From NCBI GenBank assembly GCA_009760855.2, contig WPIO01000080.1:1494501-1558500 (forward strand): a DNA stretch of 64,000 nucleotides. The letters run 5' to 3'. Positions 1 through 56,310 of this stretch are shown one piece after another. Made by a program: the position numbers and the translations under genes. This stretch comes from Cristatella mucedo. Lineage: Eukaryota > Bryozoa > Phylactolaemata > Cristatellidae. Position 1 is the first letter of the stretch. The number at the start of each line of letters is the position of its first letter. The notes under the pieces were generated by a model. That model ran no database searches. It was not told the DNA's origin and saw only the letters and a list, made by a program, of their open reading frames with translations.

Positions 1-7459
<7,459 letters not shown>

Positions 7460-7815
7460 CGGCGACGCTGAGGCTTCTCGTGCCTCGGCGCCGCTCGCGC
7501 GCGCGAGAGAGAGGGAGAGAGATAAGCTTTGGAGGTCGGGCGGTGGGTCCGTCCGACCGCCAAGGCCATCAGGTCTGTCCAACCGGTCCGTCCAAAGGTC
7601 CGTCCGACCGCAAAGGCCAGGTCAAGGCACGTTTCCGTTTCCGTTGTCTTTTGCGGCTTTTCCCGACAGCATCAGCACTGGGGAGCGGAGCTGCGGGCGG
7701 TGTGAATCCCTGATGGCCACATTTGCCCGCTTTTTGTGGCATTGATAGGTTGGTTGGGTATTCATTTGGATTTTTAAGCAAATTGCTCCGCTGGATATTT
7801 GCGAGCCATTAAAAG
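7460..7815 (+). terminator. WDR gene 3' region with ATTAAA polyadenylation signal
   Basis: There is no coding signal after the stop. An ATTAAA hexamer at 7808-7813 is the first plausible polyadenylation signal. Short direct repeats of GGTCCGTCCGACCG occur at about 7545-7615. Confidence 0.35.
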
Positions 7816-10309
7816 TTGATAATTGAAACTGGCTTATCTTGGCTGTCGTTCAGGGGGCTCATAATCAGGGGGCTCATAATCATAATCATCATTCAGGAGG
7901 ATATATTGGAATCGCTGGCACTGCATGGCAATGCATGCAGTGCATGGCATGAAAATACATGCACCCTGAATGCACCTTATGACGGCTCACTTAGAGAGGC
8001 TCACTTTGACGCTCGACAAATTGGAATGAACTATTTTGCCCCTGTGTTTTTTCAGAAATATGTGACTGCAATTCAAGTTGTCAATTCAAATGCTTTATTA
8101 CGCTCCAAGACTCGTCAAGCTCTTTAATGCCTTTGGGTTCACCCCTGAGCAGCGGCTGTACGCACCGGCTGCTCAGGGGCTCAGAAGCTTCAGCCAATGG
8201 CGAATAGCGAAGCTGGACGGCCGATCCGGAACAGCACTCGAACTCGCCGCCGCGGTGGCGCACCGCCTCGCGGTGCCTCACATCGGCTCGGCGGCGCGAG
8301 GAAAAGCCTCGGTCAGGCGTTCAGCGGCCGTTTAGCAGGTTCCCCCGCTCAGCATCCGGCGGCGGCGACAGCGGCCGCCGCCGCAGCGACAGCGGCCGAC
8401 CAGCGGTGGCGGCCGCCGCCGCCGCCGCCGCCGCGGGTCGAGGGTCAACGTCGTCCTCGCTTTTGTTTTCGCTGTTATCGTTTTGGCCGTGTTTGCCGCG
8501 CTTTCTCTCCGCCGCCGCGAGACCATTCTCTTCGGGGAGGCCACTCTCACGGACCATCGCTTTGCGGTGGCGGCGATCGTCAGTCGAGAGCCTCCGCCTC
8601 CGCCGCCGCCGCCGCCGCTTCACGCTCGAGCCGCCGTCGCCGCCGCTGCCGGGCGACTTCAAGCTAGTCTCGCCCGACGCCGGCCGCGGAGTGGTCCGCG
8701 AAAGCGCAGCAGCCGCGCCGCCCGGAGTGCCGCTTTGCGCGGACCGCCGGCGCGCTCGGCCAGCGGCGGCACTGCGGCGGCGGCCGCTGCTGCCTCCCTT
8801 CGAGTGGGTGAGTGAACCGAGAAGCACTGAAGTCCGCGCAGACGCGTCGCTGCACACGAGCGCTCGGCGCCGGCGAGCAGCAGAGAATAGCGGCGGAGAG
8901 TGGATGGCCCCCGCGGCCACGCGCGCGCGCCACCGAAGGGCCGCCGCCGAGACTCTGCCGGTGCGGCCAGGGCCGCTGGGTCGCATGCGGACCGTTAGAC
9001 ATCGACGCCGCACCGGCAGCCTGCGACCGCGTCACCGGCGGAAGCGCAAGCGGCGCCTGCGGGCGAAGACTTCGACGCTTCCGCTTCCTCCTCCCCATCC
9101 TGCCCTGTCCTGTCCCTCCCCCAGGCAGCCGGCGCGCGTGCAGTCGCTCGGCGAGGCGACAGGGGGAGCGACAACGGCAGGGGGATCAATCAGACGGCGC
9201 TGCCTGGGGGCAGAGCTAGCGAGGGCTGCCAGCGACCAATGGCCAGCGACCAATGGCTGGCTGGCTGGCAGAGGTCCCGATAGGTTGGCGAAATGCGACG
9301 ACGACGAAACGCGCTGGCCGGCCATTGCCATCTTTCCACCGGACGGATGCTTTTGCTCTGCGAGTCCTCGACCGCGGAACTCACTTCCGCTAGTCTTGCG
9401 CAACGACGGCTTCTTTCTCGATAGCCCGCAGCGGCGGCGGCGGAGCGCATTCTTCCCAGCCTCTTTCCAGCCAGCTTCCACTTCCTCCTGCGCTACTCGC
9501 TGCGCCGACTGGTCTCCTTGACCTTGCTTGACCGACCTTACTCTCCCGACTCAGCCACGCTTCTCTCACTCGCGTCGCGTCTCAGACGAGTCTGAGTCTG
9601 CTGAGACGATATCGCGTCGAAACCCGGTAGCCAGCCTTCTAGTGCGCTATAGGAAATTCTCCAGCTTAAAAAAAAGCATAATGCCCGCCGAGTTAAGAGC
9701 CTCGTTTACATAGCGGAAGCAGAAGACCCGCAGCGGCCATCGTTGCCGCTTGCTGTGGACAATATAAATATATAGGACCCGAGCGTCTGGACCGCAAAGT
9801 GCGAACACCGTGAGCGCCTGAGGTCTCCTGCGTCTCTCGGAGATCTTTGATCTTTGACCTTTGGTCTTTTATCTCTGATCTTTGCGACCTTTACCGAGCT
9901 CCGCACAGAGACGTCGACCTGCAATGAAAAAATGTCAGAGGAAAGAAAGCGCGTTAATTGTAAGAGTTTGACAATTTTTGCTGCTAAAAATAAGAACGGC
10001 ATTAAAAACGCACGCTGAAGCAGCGAAATACTAATGGTCGGCAACGAATTGAGCACGTAAATCGGCGCAGAAAAAGTAAACAACCTTTCGAGAGAGCTCC
10101 GCTCGCCTGCGTGCAGCCGGCGTACACCGGTACCGCCGTACATGCGTACATCCGGTACCGCCGTGCTCCGTTCGCTTTCCCGCGAGGTTACGGTTACGAA
10201 ACCATCATTCCGCAGAGAGGCAGATTCGCTGCATGCGGCAAAAACTCTAGTGCAAGTGACAGGAGTGTACACGACAAAGACAGCCGCGAGCATGGGAGGA
10301 GAGGAGCAG

Positions 10310-10360
<51 letters not shown>

Positions 10361-10367
10361 CACACAC

Positions 10368-10432
<65 letters not shown>
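10310..10432 (+). repeat. (TA)n/(CA)n compound microsatellite
   Basis: Alternating TA and CA blocks, then about 50 bp of pure TA. Confidence 0.97.
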
Positions 10433-10435
<3 letters not shown>

Positions 10436-10601
10436 GGCTTGAGATGATTTGGATGCACCAAAATCATGCGCGTGAGTAAGGCGTTCGAGTACTGCATAAC
10501 CCCGCGAGCTCCACAGCATAAACTTGATTCAGTCACCTTACTATAGCTGACGCGGCGTTATACTCGTGGCAAAGTCTTATCTATAAATATATATATATAT
10601 A

Positions 10602-10712
10602 TAATTCATTTGTATAGCGCCCTAAGAGAAGTTAACCTCTATTCATGTGCTTCACATATGCTCGAGCCCGCGAAGGTTGGGGCGAGTACATTAGCCACCG
10701 GGCCAAACCAGC
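10602..10712 (-). mobile_element. tRNA-derived SINE (antisense)
   Basis: Antisense copy with AATTCATTTGTATAGCGCCC tail, an altered B-box (GCTCGAGCCC) and a CTGGTTTGGCCC-type 5' end. Confidence 0.6.
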
Positions 10713-11282
10713 AGAAATATTCGTTCTCTCTATCCATCTAGTTATCTCTATTTATCCTCTATTCCATATATAAAAAAATATCTTAAATATTTTACAAAAT
10801 TCTTATGCCTTAGCCGGAGGAGCCCTGCCCTGCCAGGGCCACGGGGGCTACCTGCGCCTCCCGGTTGAGGAGCGGGGACCGCTCGATTTCCGACCGGAAT
10901 GGCGTCAAGACGCACTACCGCCGCAATGCCGCCCATTCCTTGAGCGTTTATCTAACTATCGATCGATCCCTAGCAGAGAGTAGTGGAGGGTTCTTGATCG
11001 ATCGCCGCTCAGTAATGGATATCTTCCGCCACTTCCGGGTTTCCCGGCAGCCTCAGCGAGCGTCGTCCGCGCGTCTCTAGCTCTAGAGCTTTAGCAGACG
11101 ACCGTAGCTAGATGGCGCCCCGACACCGCGAGCGACGGGCGACGGCTGACTGGGTTCGGCCGTCCGGACCTAGAGCGTAGCCGGCCGCACCTCGCGCCGA
11201 CGCCAATATACGCTTCCGGCTACCGACATCTGGTACGCCATGCTCTCCCCCTCCCAGCCGCCAACCTGTTTGGCCGCTGCAG

Positions 11283-11481
11283 ATGCTGGCGGCAGGCGGT
11301 ACCGGACCCGTCTTTGAGCCGTTGGCGCCGCTGCCGCCGCCTGGCTGGCGGCGCCGGGCGATGATCAGCGACGATTTGAGGCTCGCGGAGGTGCTCGCCG
11401 CTGGCTCCTCCGCACGGCTGCAGCACGACTGCCTTCTTCGCGGCTGCCTCAGGTCACTATTTGTCAAGAAGCGGCTCAAAG
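11283..11481 (+). CDS. Candidate isolated exon (unassigned)
   Basis: A pyrimidine-rich acceptor (CTGTTTGGCCGCTGCAG) is followed by ATGCTGGCG, and the exon ends at AAAG/GTGAGG in phase 1. It encodes about 66 residues, including PVFEPLAPLPPPGWRRR and SLFVKKRLK. The phase would allow splicing to the exon at 14436. It may be an alternative 5' exon of the KASH gene, a separate gene, or chance; I do not recognise the peptide. Confidence 0.28.
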
Positions 11482-11540
11482 GTGAGGCTTGGCAAAGGCG
11501 AAGGTGAAGGTCGCGGCTAAGCTATTACTATCCATACGAT

Positions 11541-11632
11541 CATGCTTCCTTTACAGCATGGACCAAGCGCCTACAAAGACATTAAGTTCCCTGAGGGTGC
11601 TATACAAATGTATTATTGTTATTATTATTATA
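11541..11632 (+). mobile_element. Dispersed element tail copy
   Basis: ATCATGCTTCCTTTACAGCA followed by AAGTTCCCTGAGGGTGCTAT and a TTATTG-type tail; same family as 16391, 46840 and 54548. Confidence 0.65.
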
Positions 11633-11872
11633 AGGTCGCGGCAAGGTCGTTGTGCCCTCTGCCGCGGACGTATGGCTGCAAAGTTTGCGGGAGTGTCGTG
11701 CAGACGTACAGAGTAGAGGTCTTCTGCGTACATCTTCTCAAGACTGCTCACAATTATACATAAGCAAAATGTGCTGCAGATAGATAGAGCACAAGCAAAT
11801 AGTAGAGACGGAATATATAATAAACTACAACTAAAATACGACTAAATTGAGCTGCCGCGCGTTGCCTTACTA

Positions 11873-12006
11873 CGCTGGTTTGGCCCCTAAGTAAAGGGGC
11901 CATCGACGACAGGGGTCGCTGGCTCGAGTCCCGTGGCACATGCGAAGCGTATGGATAGATACTGAGTTCACTTGGGGGCGCTATACAAATGAATTATATT
12001 ATTATA
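11873..12006 (+). mobile_element. tRNA-derived SINE
   Basis: A pol III B-box-like GGCTCGAGTCC, then GAGTTCACTTGGGGGCGCTA and an AATTATATTATTATA tail. Confidence 0.65.
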
Positions 12007-12243
12007 GCTTCGCAGAGCCACGCCTCTCGGCTCTCGTGAGAGCGTGGCAGGAGCAGAGCGTCGGACTACACGATCGCCGTCACTAGGTAACGAGCTTGTA
12101 GCTAATAGAATGATCAGGGCGCTTACACGCTGAAATGTTTGCCACCTGTAGCAGCCGAAACCGTGGTGCCAGCCGTGCACCGCTTTAGGCGCTTGTAGCT
12201 AGAAAAATGACCAGCGAAGTTTGACGCACCGGTGCACACTCGA

Positions 12244-12832
12244 CGAGAGAGACAAAGAGACAGAGAGACGCAGAGAGGGAGAGGGAGAGACAAAGAGACA
12301 GGCAGAGACAGAGAGAGGGAGAGAGAGAAGGGCAGAGAGAGACAAAGATAAAGAGAGACAGAGATAGAGACAAATAGATATAGAGAGACAGATAGAGACA
12401 GAGAGAGAGAGAGAGACAGAGAGAGGGGGAGAGACAGAGAGAGGGGGAGAGACAGAGATCGAGAGAGAGAGACAGAGATAGACAGAAAGAGAGACAGATA
12501 GAGACAAATAGATATAGAGTAACAGATGGAGACAGACAGAGAGAGAGAGAGAGAGAGGGGGAGAGAGAGACAGTGATCGAGAGAGTGAGGCAGAGACAGA
12601 AAGAGACACAGAGAGAGAGAGACAGACAGACAGACACAGACATAGATAGAGACAGCGAGAGATAGAGAGCAAGAGAGAGACAGAGAGAGAGAGAGAGAGG
12701 GGAGAGACAGAGATCGAGAGAGAGACAGAGAGAGACTGAGACAGAGAGAGAGACACAGACAGACAGACACAGACATAGATAAATACAGCGAGAGATAGAG
12801 AGCAAGAGAGAGAGAGAGAGACTGGGAGAAAT
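12244..12832 (+). repeat. Imperfect GA/CAGA purine repeat
   Basis: About 590 bp of GAGA with CAGA, TAGA and GATC interruptions; also a rough higher-order repetition of about 200 bp. Confidence 0.9.
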
Positions 12833-13055
12833 GAGCTCGTCGTGCAAGCGACGGCGAGAGTACGTCTCTGTGCGAGCTCTCGCCGCTCTGAATGTTACGG
12901 TGGCGACTTGCCCAGGCGGAACTCGGCATGTGCCGGAAGTGAACGGAGCTAATGGTTAAAGCACGACTAGCCGCGGGGTGACCCGTTGCCATGGGAGCAA
13001 ATTCGCCCTGGCAATAGAACGGAGACTCGTGATAGGCCGGAGATCTTTCGTTGTC

Positions 13056-50395
<37,340 letters not shown>

Positions 50396-51221
50396 TCACG
50401 TGACTCGTCGGGTGCTGCTGCCCGAGCTGTGGGCTGGCCGCTGCCGTCTAGTCACGCGTGAAGGTTGCAGGAGGCACGGCACGTGAGCGACCGGCCGCTG
50501 CTGCCGCTTCGAGCACCGTCACACTTCAGGTGGTTGGTGGTGGTGGAGGAGGGAACCTTCTGGGGCGCTGTCCGGTGCCGCCAATCAGCAGCAAGTGTAC
50601 TGCTCCCAAGGACCGGCGTCCTTGGCGCCCCGTCGTCGTTCAGACGGCATACTGTGGCAACGATCCTTGCGGTGGATGTGTGACCACGCTGGGCTTCCAG
50701 TGTGCTGGCGGCGCATCTCTTGTGCGCATTTCGCCATGCTGCGATCGGCTGATGCCGAGCGGATCACCCGTTACCTGGGGCGACCGATCGATTCGATCGA
50801 TCTGACCGATGCCGTCTGGAGGCGTGTTCACCGCAGTGCAACAGCAGTCGTCGGGACAGTTGTCTGATGCTGTGGCCGTTTCCTGTCAGTGTTTACCTAC
50901 CCAGTGCTAGGCTCTCATTTGTTTATCTTTTACGTGCAGGACCGACTGTTTTATTCTGAATAGACATTCGGAGAGCTGGGTGCATGTCCGTCGCATATTT
51001 GTGTTGCCAAGTTGCTCGTGTTTCTGGGGTGTGACTACTATGCGATATGCGATTAGTGTGTTGGAGCACGATGGATCAGCGCGATGGTTTTCAATACTGG
51101 CTCGCCCGACTTTAAGGCTAGGCGAGTCGGTAGAAAGAAAGAGGCAGCAAGAGCTGCAGCCCCTGTGAACCTGGCATTGCAATTTAAAGCCTGATCTGCC
51201 ACCATCTCAGACTTCGAGAAC

Positions 51222-51223
51222 AG

Positions 51224-51282
<59 letters not shown>
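51222..51282 (+). repeat. (CT)n microsatellite
   Basis: About 30 pure units in the KASH 3' flank. Confidence 0.97.
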
Positions 51283-51286
<4 letters not shown>

Positions 51287-51879
51287 TGGGAAGACACGAA
51301 ATGCTCCCCTTCGAACAGCTGTGCTGCTGCAACAGTTGATGTTCGCCGGATGGTTGGTCACCAGATGCATTCGCTGAGGTTCGCAGGCACTTCTCCACAG
51401 TGACCTTTAGAAAGCGCATGATTACAGCACGTCTACGTGTATCCGTGGCTTAGTGAGATCACCGAAGGATGTGCAGAAAAAAATAATTCCCCGAGACTGG
51501 TTCCCGTTATGCATACCAGGGTCAAGTATGCATTACTCGCATACTCGATCAAGGTCGTGTGCATTCTCGAGAGCTCTCAAACTTGGAAATTTTTTTCTTT
51601 TTTGCCACCCTATTCCAATCCTTGGATTTCTAGCTTTCTTGACCTGCTGGGTCATCGTACTGCATTTTTCTAACGACAACTTCAGTAATGGAAACTTGCT
51701 GCCTATGCTTCCAGTAAACTACAGGTACAGATAATATACAGTTACAGTAAATGCATATACAAGTGTATGTCACACGTCATCACTACGTTGTGCTTAGTCG
51801 GATTTGGGCTGACTTGTCGTCTGGACGTTGAAGCACACTGCAAGCATAGAGGTTAGCCAAAGCTATAACTAGATAAATA

Positions 51880-52035
51880 CTTGCTGGTTTAACCGCTTCT
51901 TTTGAATAGCGGCAGAGACGGCTATTACCAATAGTAGCGGCAATACAGGATTGCCAACCAATTCAGGATTCGAACCAACGACCTCGGGACCGAGGACATG
52001 AGCAACCGGCTTACCAAGTGTACCACCAAAGCTGT
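51880..52035 (-). mobile_element. tRNA-derived SINE, second family (antisense)
   Basis: GTTTAACCGCTTCTTTTGAA, GGCAATACAGGATTGCCAAC and AGGATTCGAACCAACGACCT (complement of a B-box). Confidence 0.65.
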
Positions 52036-52504
52036 GCTGTATGCATGCGTTGCTGTAGCTAACGATAGCTATATTAAGCCATATCATACCCTATAATAAA
52101 TAATTAAATTAAGCCATTACCACGCCAGTCCCCTCATAATACTGCCAAGTGTTAGGAGAGCTTCGAAGGACCAAATATCGACGTTAAATTATTCCTGATT
52201 TCTCGTAAAAAGCGTCTGCTAGCGTCCTCTCAAGCTACGTTTAGGGTCTCCAAACATTTTACAAAAAATTTGATGAGGTCCTCCGAATTGGTCGGCATTA
52301 AAGAGACAGCTCACTAGCTGTACTGAGAGGGTGCTGAGTTGAGGGGGAATAGTAGGAGGGCCGAGCATTCTGGAAAGGGACGGGCTCCGCATGCACTCAG
52401 GTCATAGGTCACTGCTACTCACCATTGGCTGGCAGAGCTCTAGGGTTGATTTCTTAGACTGGAGCTCTTAAAGAACTGTAAAAAGTGGGCACCGTCGTAA
52501 TCAT

Positions 52505-52665
52505 AGGACCGTGATGGCCCATGAGGTAAGGTACTCCCTGTTCATCACTGAGGTCGTGGGTTCGAATCCTGTAGTGGGCGATACGTTATTGCCAAGCGAA
52601 AGCGATGGTGACAGCCGTTAAGGCTCTTCTGGCGTTATAAAAAAAAATCCTAGCTGATTTAGTCT
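52505..52665 (+). mobile_element. tRNA-derived SINE, second family
   Basis: A-box-like region GATGGCCCATGAGGTAAGG, B-box GGGTTCGAATCC, then TGACAGCCGTTAAGGCTCTT and GCTGATTTA. Confidence 0.75.
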
Positions 52666-52794
52666 AAGCAACCACAGGACTAGTCTTAGAAGCAACGGAA
52701 CTAGCCTAAGCAACAACCGGACTAGCCTTAGCGACTGCTACAGATAGCAGTTTTAACGGTGGGTGGACGGCACTGCCGTGCCTTTTGGCAAAAA

Positions 52795-52965
52795 TAACTA
52801 AGTAAATAAATACAAGCTGCTTAAACAGCCTCTTTTTGTAGAGCGACAGAAGAGCCTTTACGGCTATCACTACCGCTTGCAGTGGCGATAAAGAATCGCC
52901 CACCGCACGAATCGAACCCACGACCTCGGGGCCGAGGTCGTGAAAGCAACCGCCTTACCTATGTA
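52795..52965 (-). mobile_element. tRNA-derived SINE, second family (antisense)
   Basis: CTTAAACAGCCTCTTTTTGT, CACTACCGCTTGCAGTGGCG and CGAATCGAACCCACGACCTC. With the sense copy at 52505 it forms a loose inverted pair. Confidence 0.7.
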
Positions 52966-53639
52966 ATGTAATGTAATGTAATGTAGTGTGCCATCACGGC
53001 TCTGTAAATGGGACTGTTAGATTAGCCGATATTTAATATCTTAGCTACCACTGTTTGATCATATTTATTCCTTAACGACCGTGAAGCTTCGAAGGACTAA
53101 TAATTTCAGTATTGCCTAATCCACACAACTGATGGAAAAAGCATTCGTAAACGTCGGTTCAAACTACGATTAAGGTTTGCGCAGATGGAATTAATCAGTT
53201 GTAAATCTCCTTTAACATTTACAATTTAATAATTCCAATTAGTGGCTTGTGTGGCTCTGAAGGCACCAAAAAGTTAAGAGAGTACTGCTGGGAGGAGGGC
53301 TGGTGGCAGGCTGAGAATCTCTTTATGTACGTTGTCTCGCGTCATTCTTGATGGAGTGAAGAGGCAAGTGAGACTTAATTTTTGCTTAGTCACTCCCGAT
53401 CTATGCCCAGCTTACTTACCACCAAGTAACACGTTTACCGTTTCAAACAGCAGCAGATCGAGTACCCGTACGAATATTTAAACGAATCTTTGAAGGGGTT
53501 TTTGCACTCTGTACTGTCTGACGAGCTTCACGTCCGCTTTATGTTGAATGAGTGCTGTTTGCACGCGGGGTCTTCTTCCGCTCACCGTGCGACTGGATTA
53601 GCCAAGTGACCAAGCAGTATGTACATTTGTCTTATAATA

Positions 53640-53745
53640 CAGCAGTACCTCGGCTTACGAGTTTAATTCGTTCCCTGCCGGAGCTCGTAACTCAAATTAC
53701 TCGTACGTTAAATCAATTTGTTGTGGCAACACTTTTGAGTTGAGG
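53640..53745. mobile_element. Possible DNA-transposon (MITE-like) remnant
   Basis: The sequence CAGTACCTCGGCTTACGAGT, followed by further CTCGTA repeats in both orientations, resembles the ends of widespread non-autonomous DNA transposons. The match is from memory of a sequence style, and no complete inverted termini were found. Confidence 0.25.
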
Positions 53746-53780
53746 TAAGTTTTTGTTCTGTCAGTGCTTTTAGTTCGTAT

Positions 53781-54652
53781 GCTCCCAAAGTCTGAAACTC
53801 AAGCTCGACCTGCGTCACGACATCCCCTGACTTGTCCACATTTAAACAGAAACTAAAAACGCATCTATTTAGGACAGTATTTAGTGGGTCCCTGCGATTA
53901 GTCCTTTATGTGCTTATGGGTGCTGACACTGTGCATGCTGCAACTAACCAAACTGGCATGTTGGCCCTGTGCATGTCACCCGTAACCGTGTTATTCTTGT
54001 AACCGAGTTCAAGGGGCCGGCGGCTAACTCCCACTATGGCTCGCTATTATCTATGTCCGTTCTGGGTCGTTACGCCGGGCCCGCCGGTAACAGTGGTTCA
54101 CACGTGATCAATCGGGTACACAACACTTTATATAATACACACGCATGCGTTATACAAAGGAGGGTACTAAACAAGCCTACAGAGGAAGGTCCTATACAAG
54201 GTAAACTAAAGGGTGACGCCGCAAGCACGGACAAACGTGTTAGTGCTCAGTCGGCTTCCACAGTCGCACCGTCGTAGGACTCCGTTTTACCAGTACACGC
54301 GTACGCCGTCCAAGACCCGGCTAGCTGAGTACTCTGTGGTAGACGGAGCGGACGTCCAACACCGTCGGGAGCTTCCGCCTAAAGAGAGCGAGCACGTTGT
54401 ACTCAGTTCCCGTCCTCGGAACTCTGGGAGCTGACCCCAGGCTTTTCCCTTCCGGGGCAAGGCAACGCCCAGCCCGACATATCGAATGTCAGTGGGTCCG
54501 CCTACTCTAGGGTACATTCTTGTCGTTTGTCTAGCGTGCTACCACTACCCATCCCATCGTGCTTCGTTTGCTGAAAATGTAAAGCACCTAGAGAAAGTGA
54601 TTGAGTTCTCTTGGGGCGCTTTAGCAAGAGTGTTATTGTTGTCATTATTGTT
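53781..54652 (+). mobile_element. Decayed LINE 3' end (reverse-transcriptase C-terminus plus 3' UTR)
   Basis: The frame at 53781 reads APKV, a stop (TGA in place of an expected Trp), then NSSS...DLSTFKQKLKTHLF. This is the typical C-terminal signature of Jockey/CR1/L2-type non-LTR retrotransposons. The 3' part (GTGCATGTCACC near 53970; GAGTTCTCTTGGGGCGCT plus a TTATTG-rich tail near 54600) matches the shared tails of short elements across the window. About 500 bp between these parts may be a later insertion. Confidence 0.5.
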
Positions 54653-54759
54653 TCCGTTGCTGATTGGAAGGCGGGCCTGCAAGGTCGATGTGTCCAATCA
54701 GTCCCCTGCGACCTTTGCACTTTGGCAACTTTTGAGATCCGCACGACTGCTGCATGTGC

Positions 54760-56090
54760 TGTAGCAAGAGTGTAGCACCCTGCTGGCTTTGGCTGAATTT
54801 TAGCGCGAACAAGAGCTGTTCGGCGGCGGGCTAGAGCCCCTTTGTCCTGGAGCAGTGAGCCAGAGAGGAGCGTCAGTGCGGTTAGAGAGGAAGCGCTTAG
54901 GAGCAAGCCAGGAAGCTCTGAGACGAGCGGCGGCGATTCGGCCTTTAGAATTGGTCCGATACTCGCGGAAGCTGCTGATAGATGTTGGCTGGCCTGTCAA
55001 CCTCGCCTTCCCTCTTTCCAAGAAAGAATCGTCTGGAACCCATTCGCCATTCAAGCTGGACGGAGGTGCCCTTCCAGTGGCCTGGGGACGGTAGTAATTC
55101 CTTTCTGTAATGGGCCAAGGTGTCCGGGCCCAATACCACTAAGCTCTTGCCCATTGTTTCAGCTAGGTATTTAAGAGTCGGGCGACGCTCGCTCTTGGCC
55201 TCGAGTCTTTTGTCTTTGGTCCGGCTCTGCGCCTCGACGCCGCCGGGCACTCGTTTCTCTGAAAGCGAGGGAGGAGGGCGGGCTGTCCGCCGACGATGGA
55301 CGGAACAGTACGAGACAGCTCTAAGAGGATTCGGTGGAACTCCACCGAAAACGGTCGTATCGCGCCCGGGCTGGCATTTTGTGTTCTTTCGTGTTTTGTG
55401 AGTTCGCGCTAGCACGTGGTCTCGGCATAGGGATTTGCCGGTGCGAGCTAGGCGTAGTTGGCGTGTGTGGAGCTCTAGTTCACCGGGTAGGGTTTAGGCT
55501 CCGGGTCGCGCTTCAGTGTGGAGAAGTATTTCCTCCACAGGAGTGCTTGAGTTGGCGTGTGTGGAGTATTCCTGCCGCACTGTTGGAAACCGAGTTCTAG
55601 TTCACCGGTCAGGGTTTAGACTCCGGTATGCGCTTCAGTGCGGAGGAGTATTCCCTCCGCAAGAGTGTTTTAAGTTGGCGTGTTTGGGGTATTCCCTCGG
55701 CACAGGTGGGAACGGATTCCTAGTTCACCGGTTAGGGTTTAGGGTCCGGGTCGCGCTTAGTGTGGAGGAGTATTCCCTCCGCAAGAGTGTTGGTGCAGTT
55801 GAGAACGTGCGAGGAGTGTGGAGATAAAGCTGAACTAGACGCGCAGCGACTTTGTGCGCTTGCGAATAAAGTTCAGTAAAATTGCCAATTTGTGTGTCTC
55901 GCTTCCAATTCACGCCGCGGACTCACGACCCCCTTTAGTAACGGTAAGCAGGTCAGCACCAGAAACGCTCGTTTCGTGGCGGCCAGCTTATTGCGCGTAG
56001 GCGCGCACCGAACGGCATTAGGCGATAGGCTACGCCGCTAGGTAAGCGGCAGGTCAAGCTTACCCCGCCGAGCCTTCGGCGTTACAGGCT
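54760..56090 (+). mobile_element. LTR-like segment (solo LTR candidate)
   Basis: It contains a TATA-like TATTTAAG at 55168, an AATAAA at 55865-55870, and between them a 122-bp tandem repeat. It starts near TGTAGCAAGAG and could end near CGTTACA, giving TG...CA ends. No target-site duplication is clear, no internal gag or pol is present, and its exact borders are unsure. Confidence 0.35.
55455..55797 (+). repeat. 122-bp tandem repeat, about 2.7 copies
   Basis: The block GTTCACCGG...AGGGTTTAG...CGCTTCAGTG recurs at 55479, 55600 and 55723, a period of 121-123 bp. Each unit carries a short hairpin around AGTATTCCCTCC. Confidence 0.85.
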
Positions 56091-56164
56091 ATAGATACCA
56101 ATGTAAAATAAATGTATATCCGTACCCCCCCCGCCTAACTTCAGTTGGAATCAAGTTGTGTATA

Positions 56165-56310
56165 AATATAATTCATTTCATTTGTAAAGCGCCCCAAGAG
56201 AACTTAATCTCTATTTGGGCGCTTCACATATGCCTCGCGGGGCTCGAGCCCACGACCTCAGCCAGACCTTCGTCGGGGGCGAGCACCGTAACCGCTGGAC
56301 CAAACCAGCT
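56165..56310 (-). mobile_element. Full-length tRNA-derived SINE (antisense)
   Basis: Read on the minus strand: TGGTCCAGCGG (A-box), GGGCTCGAGCCCC (B-box), then AAGTTCTCTTGGGGCGCTTT and an AAATGAATT tail. This is the most intact copy and shows the tRNA head clearly. Confidence 0.8.

Larger units (their letters stand above)
7816..11282. other. Intergenic; GC-rich block with only weak exon candidates
   Basis: No gene could be supported. At 8280-9500 the sequence is a run of CCG/GGC triplets open in several frames on both strands, which is why long ORFs appear. The best splice signal is a TGG/GTGAGT donor after 8807 in a plus-strand frame reading GDFKLVSPDAGRGVV. A TATA-like ACAATATAAATATA lies near 9760. 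Simple (TA)n and (CA)n repeats and an antisense SINE fill 10.3-10.7 kb. Confidence 0.5.
11482..13055. other. Non-coding: SINEs and GA-rich repeat
   Basis: It contains two dispersed elements (11541-11632 and 11873-12006) and a 590-bp imperfect purine repeat (12244-12832). No exon is supported. Leu/Ser ORFs on the minus strand are translations of the repeat. Confidence 0.6.
50396..53639. other. KASH gene 3' flank: repeats, no gene seen
   Basis: The 3' UTR of the KASH gene must lie here, but no polyadenylation site could be placed with confidence. The interval has a (CT)n tract (51222-51282) and three SINE copies near 51.9, 52.5 and 52.8 kb. Confidence 0.45.

Noticed and set aside
8406-9521. 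371-codon plus-strand ORF
   Set aside because: Starts at GTG, is Arg/Ala/Pro low complexity, and the opposite strand is open too; only a single donor at 8807 is of interest.
12123-12992. Leu/Ser-rich minus-strand ORF of 289 codons
   Set aside because: A translation of the GA/CT repeat; no start context or domain.
54945-55415. Minus-strand ORF of 156 codons
   Set aside because: Antisense to the LTR-like segment; no domain and no splice support.
55479-55760. Telomere-like TTAGGGTTTAGGG
   Set aside because: Only one or two units, inside the 122-bp LTR-type tandem repeat, not a telomeric array.
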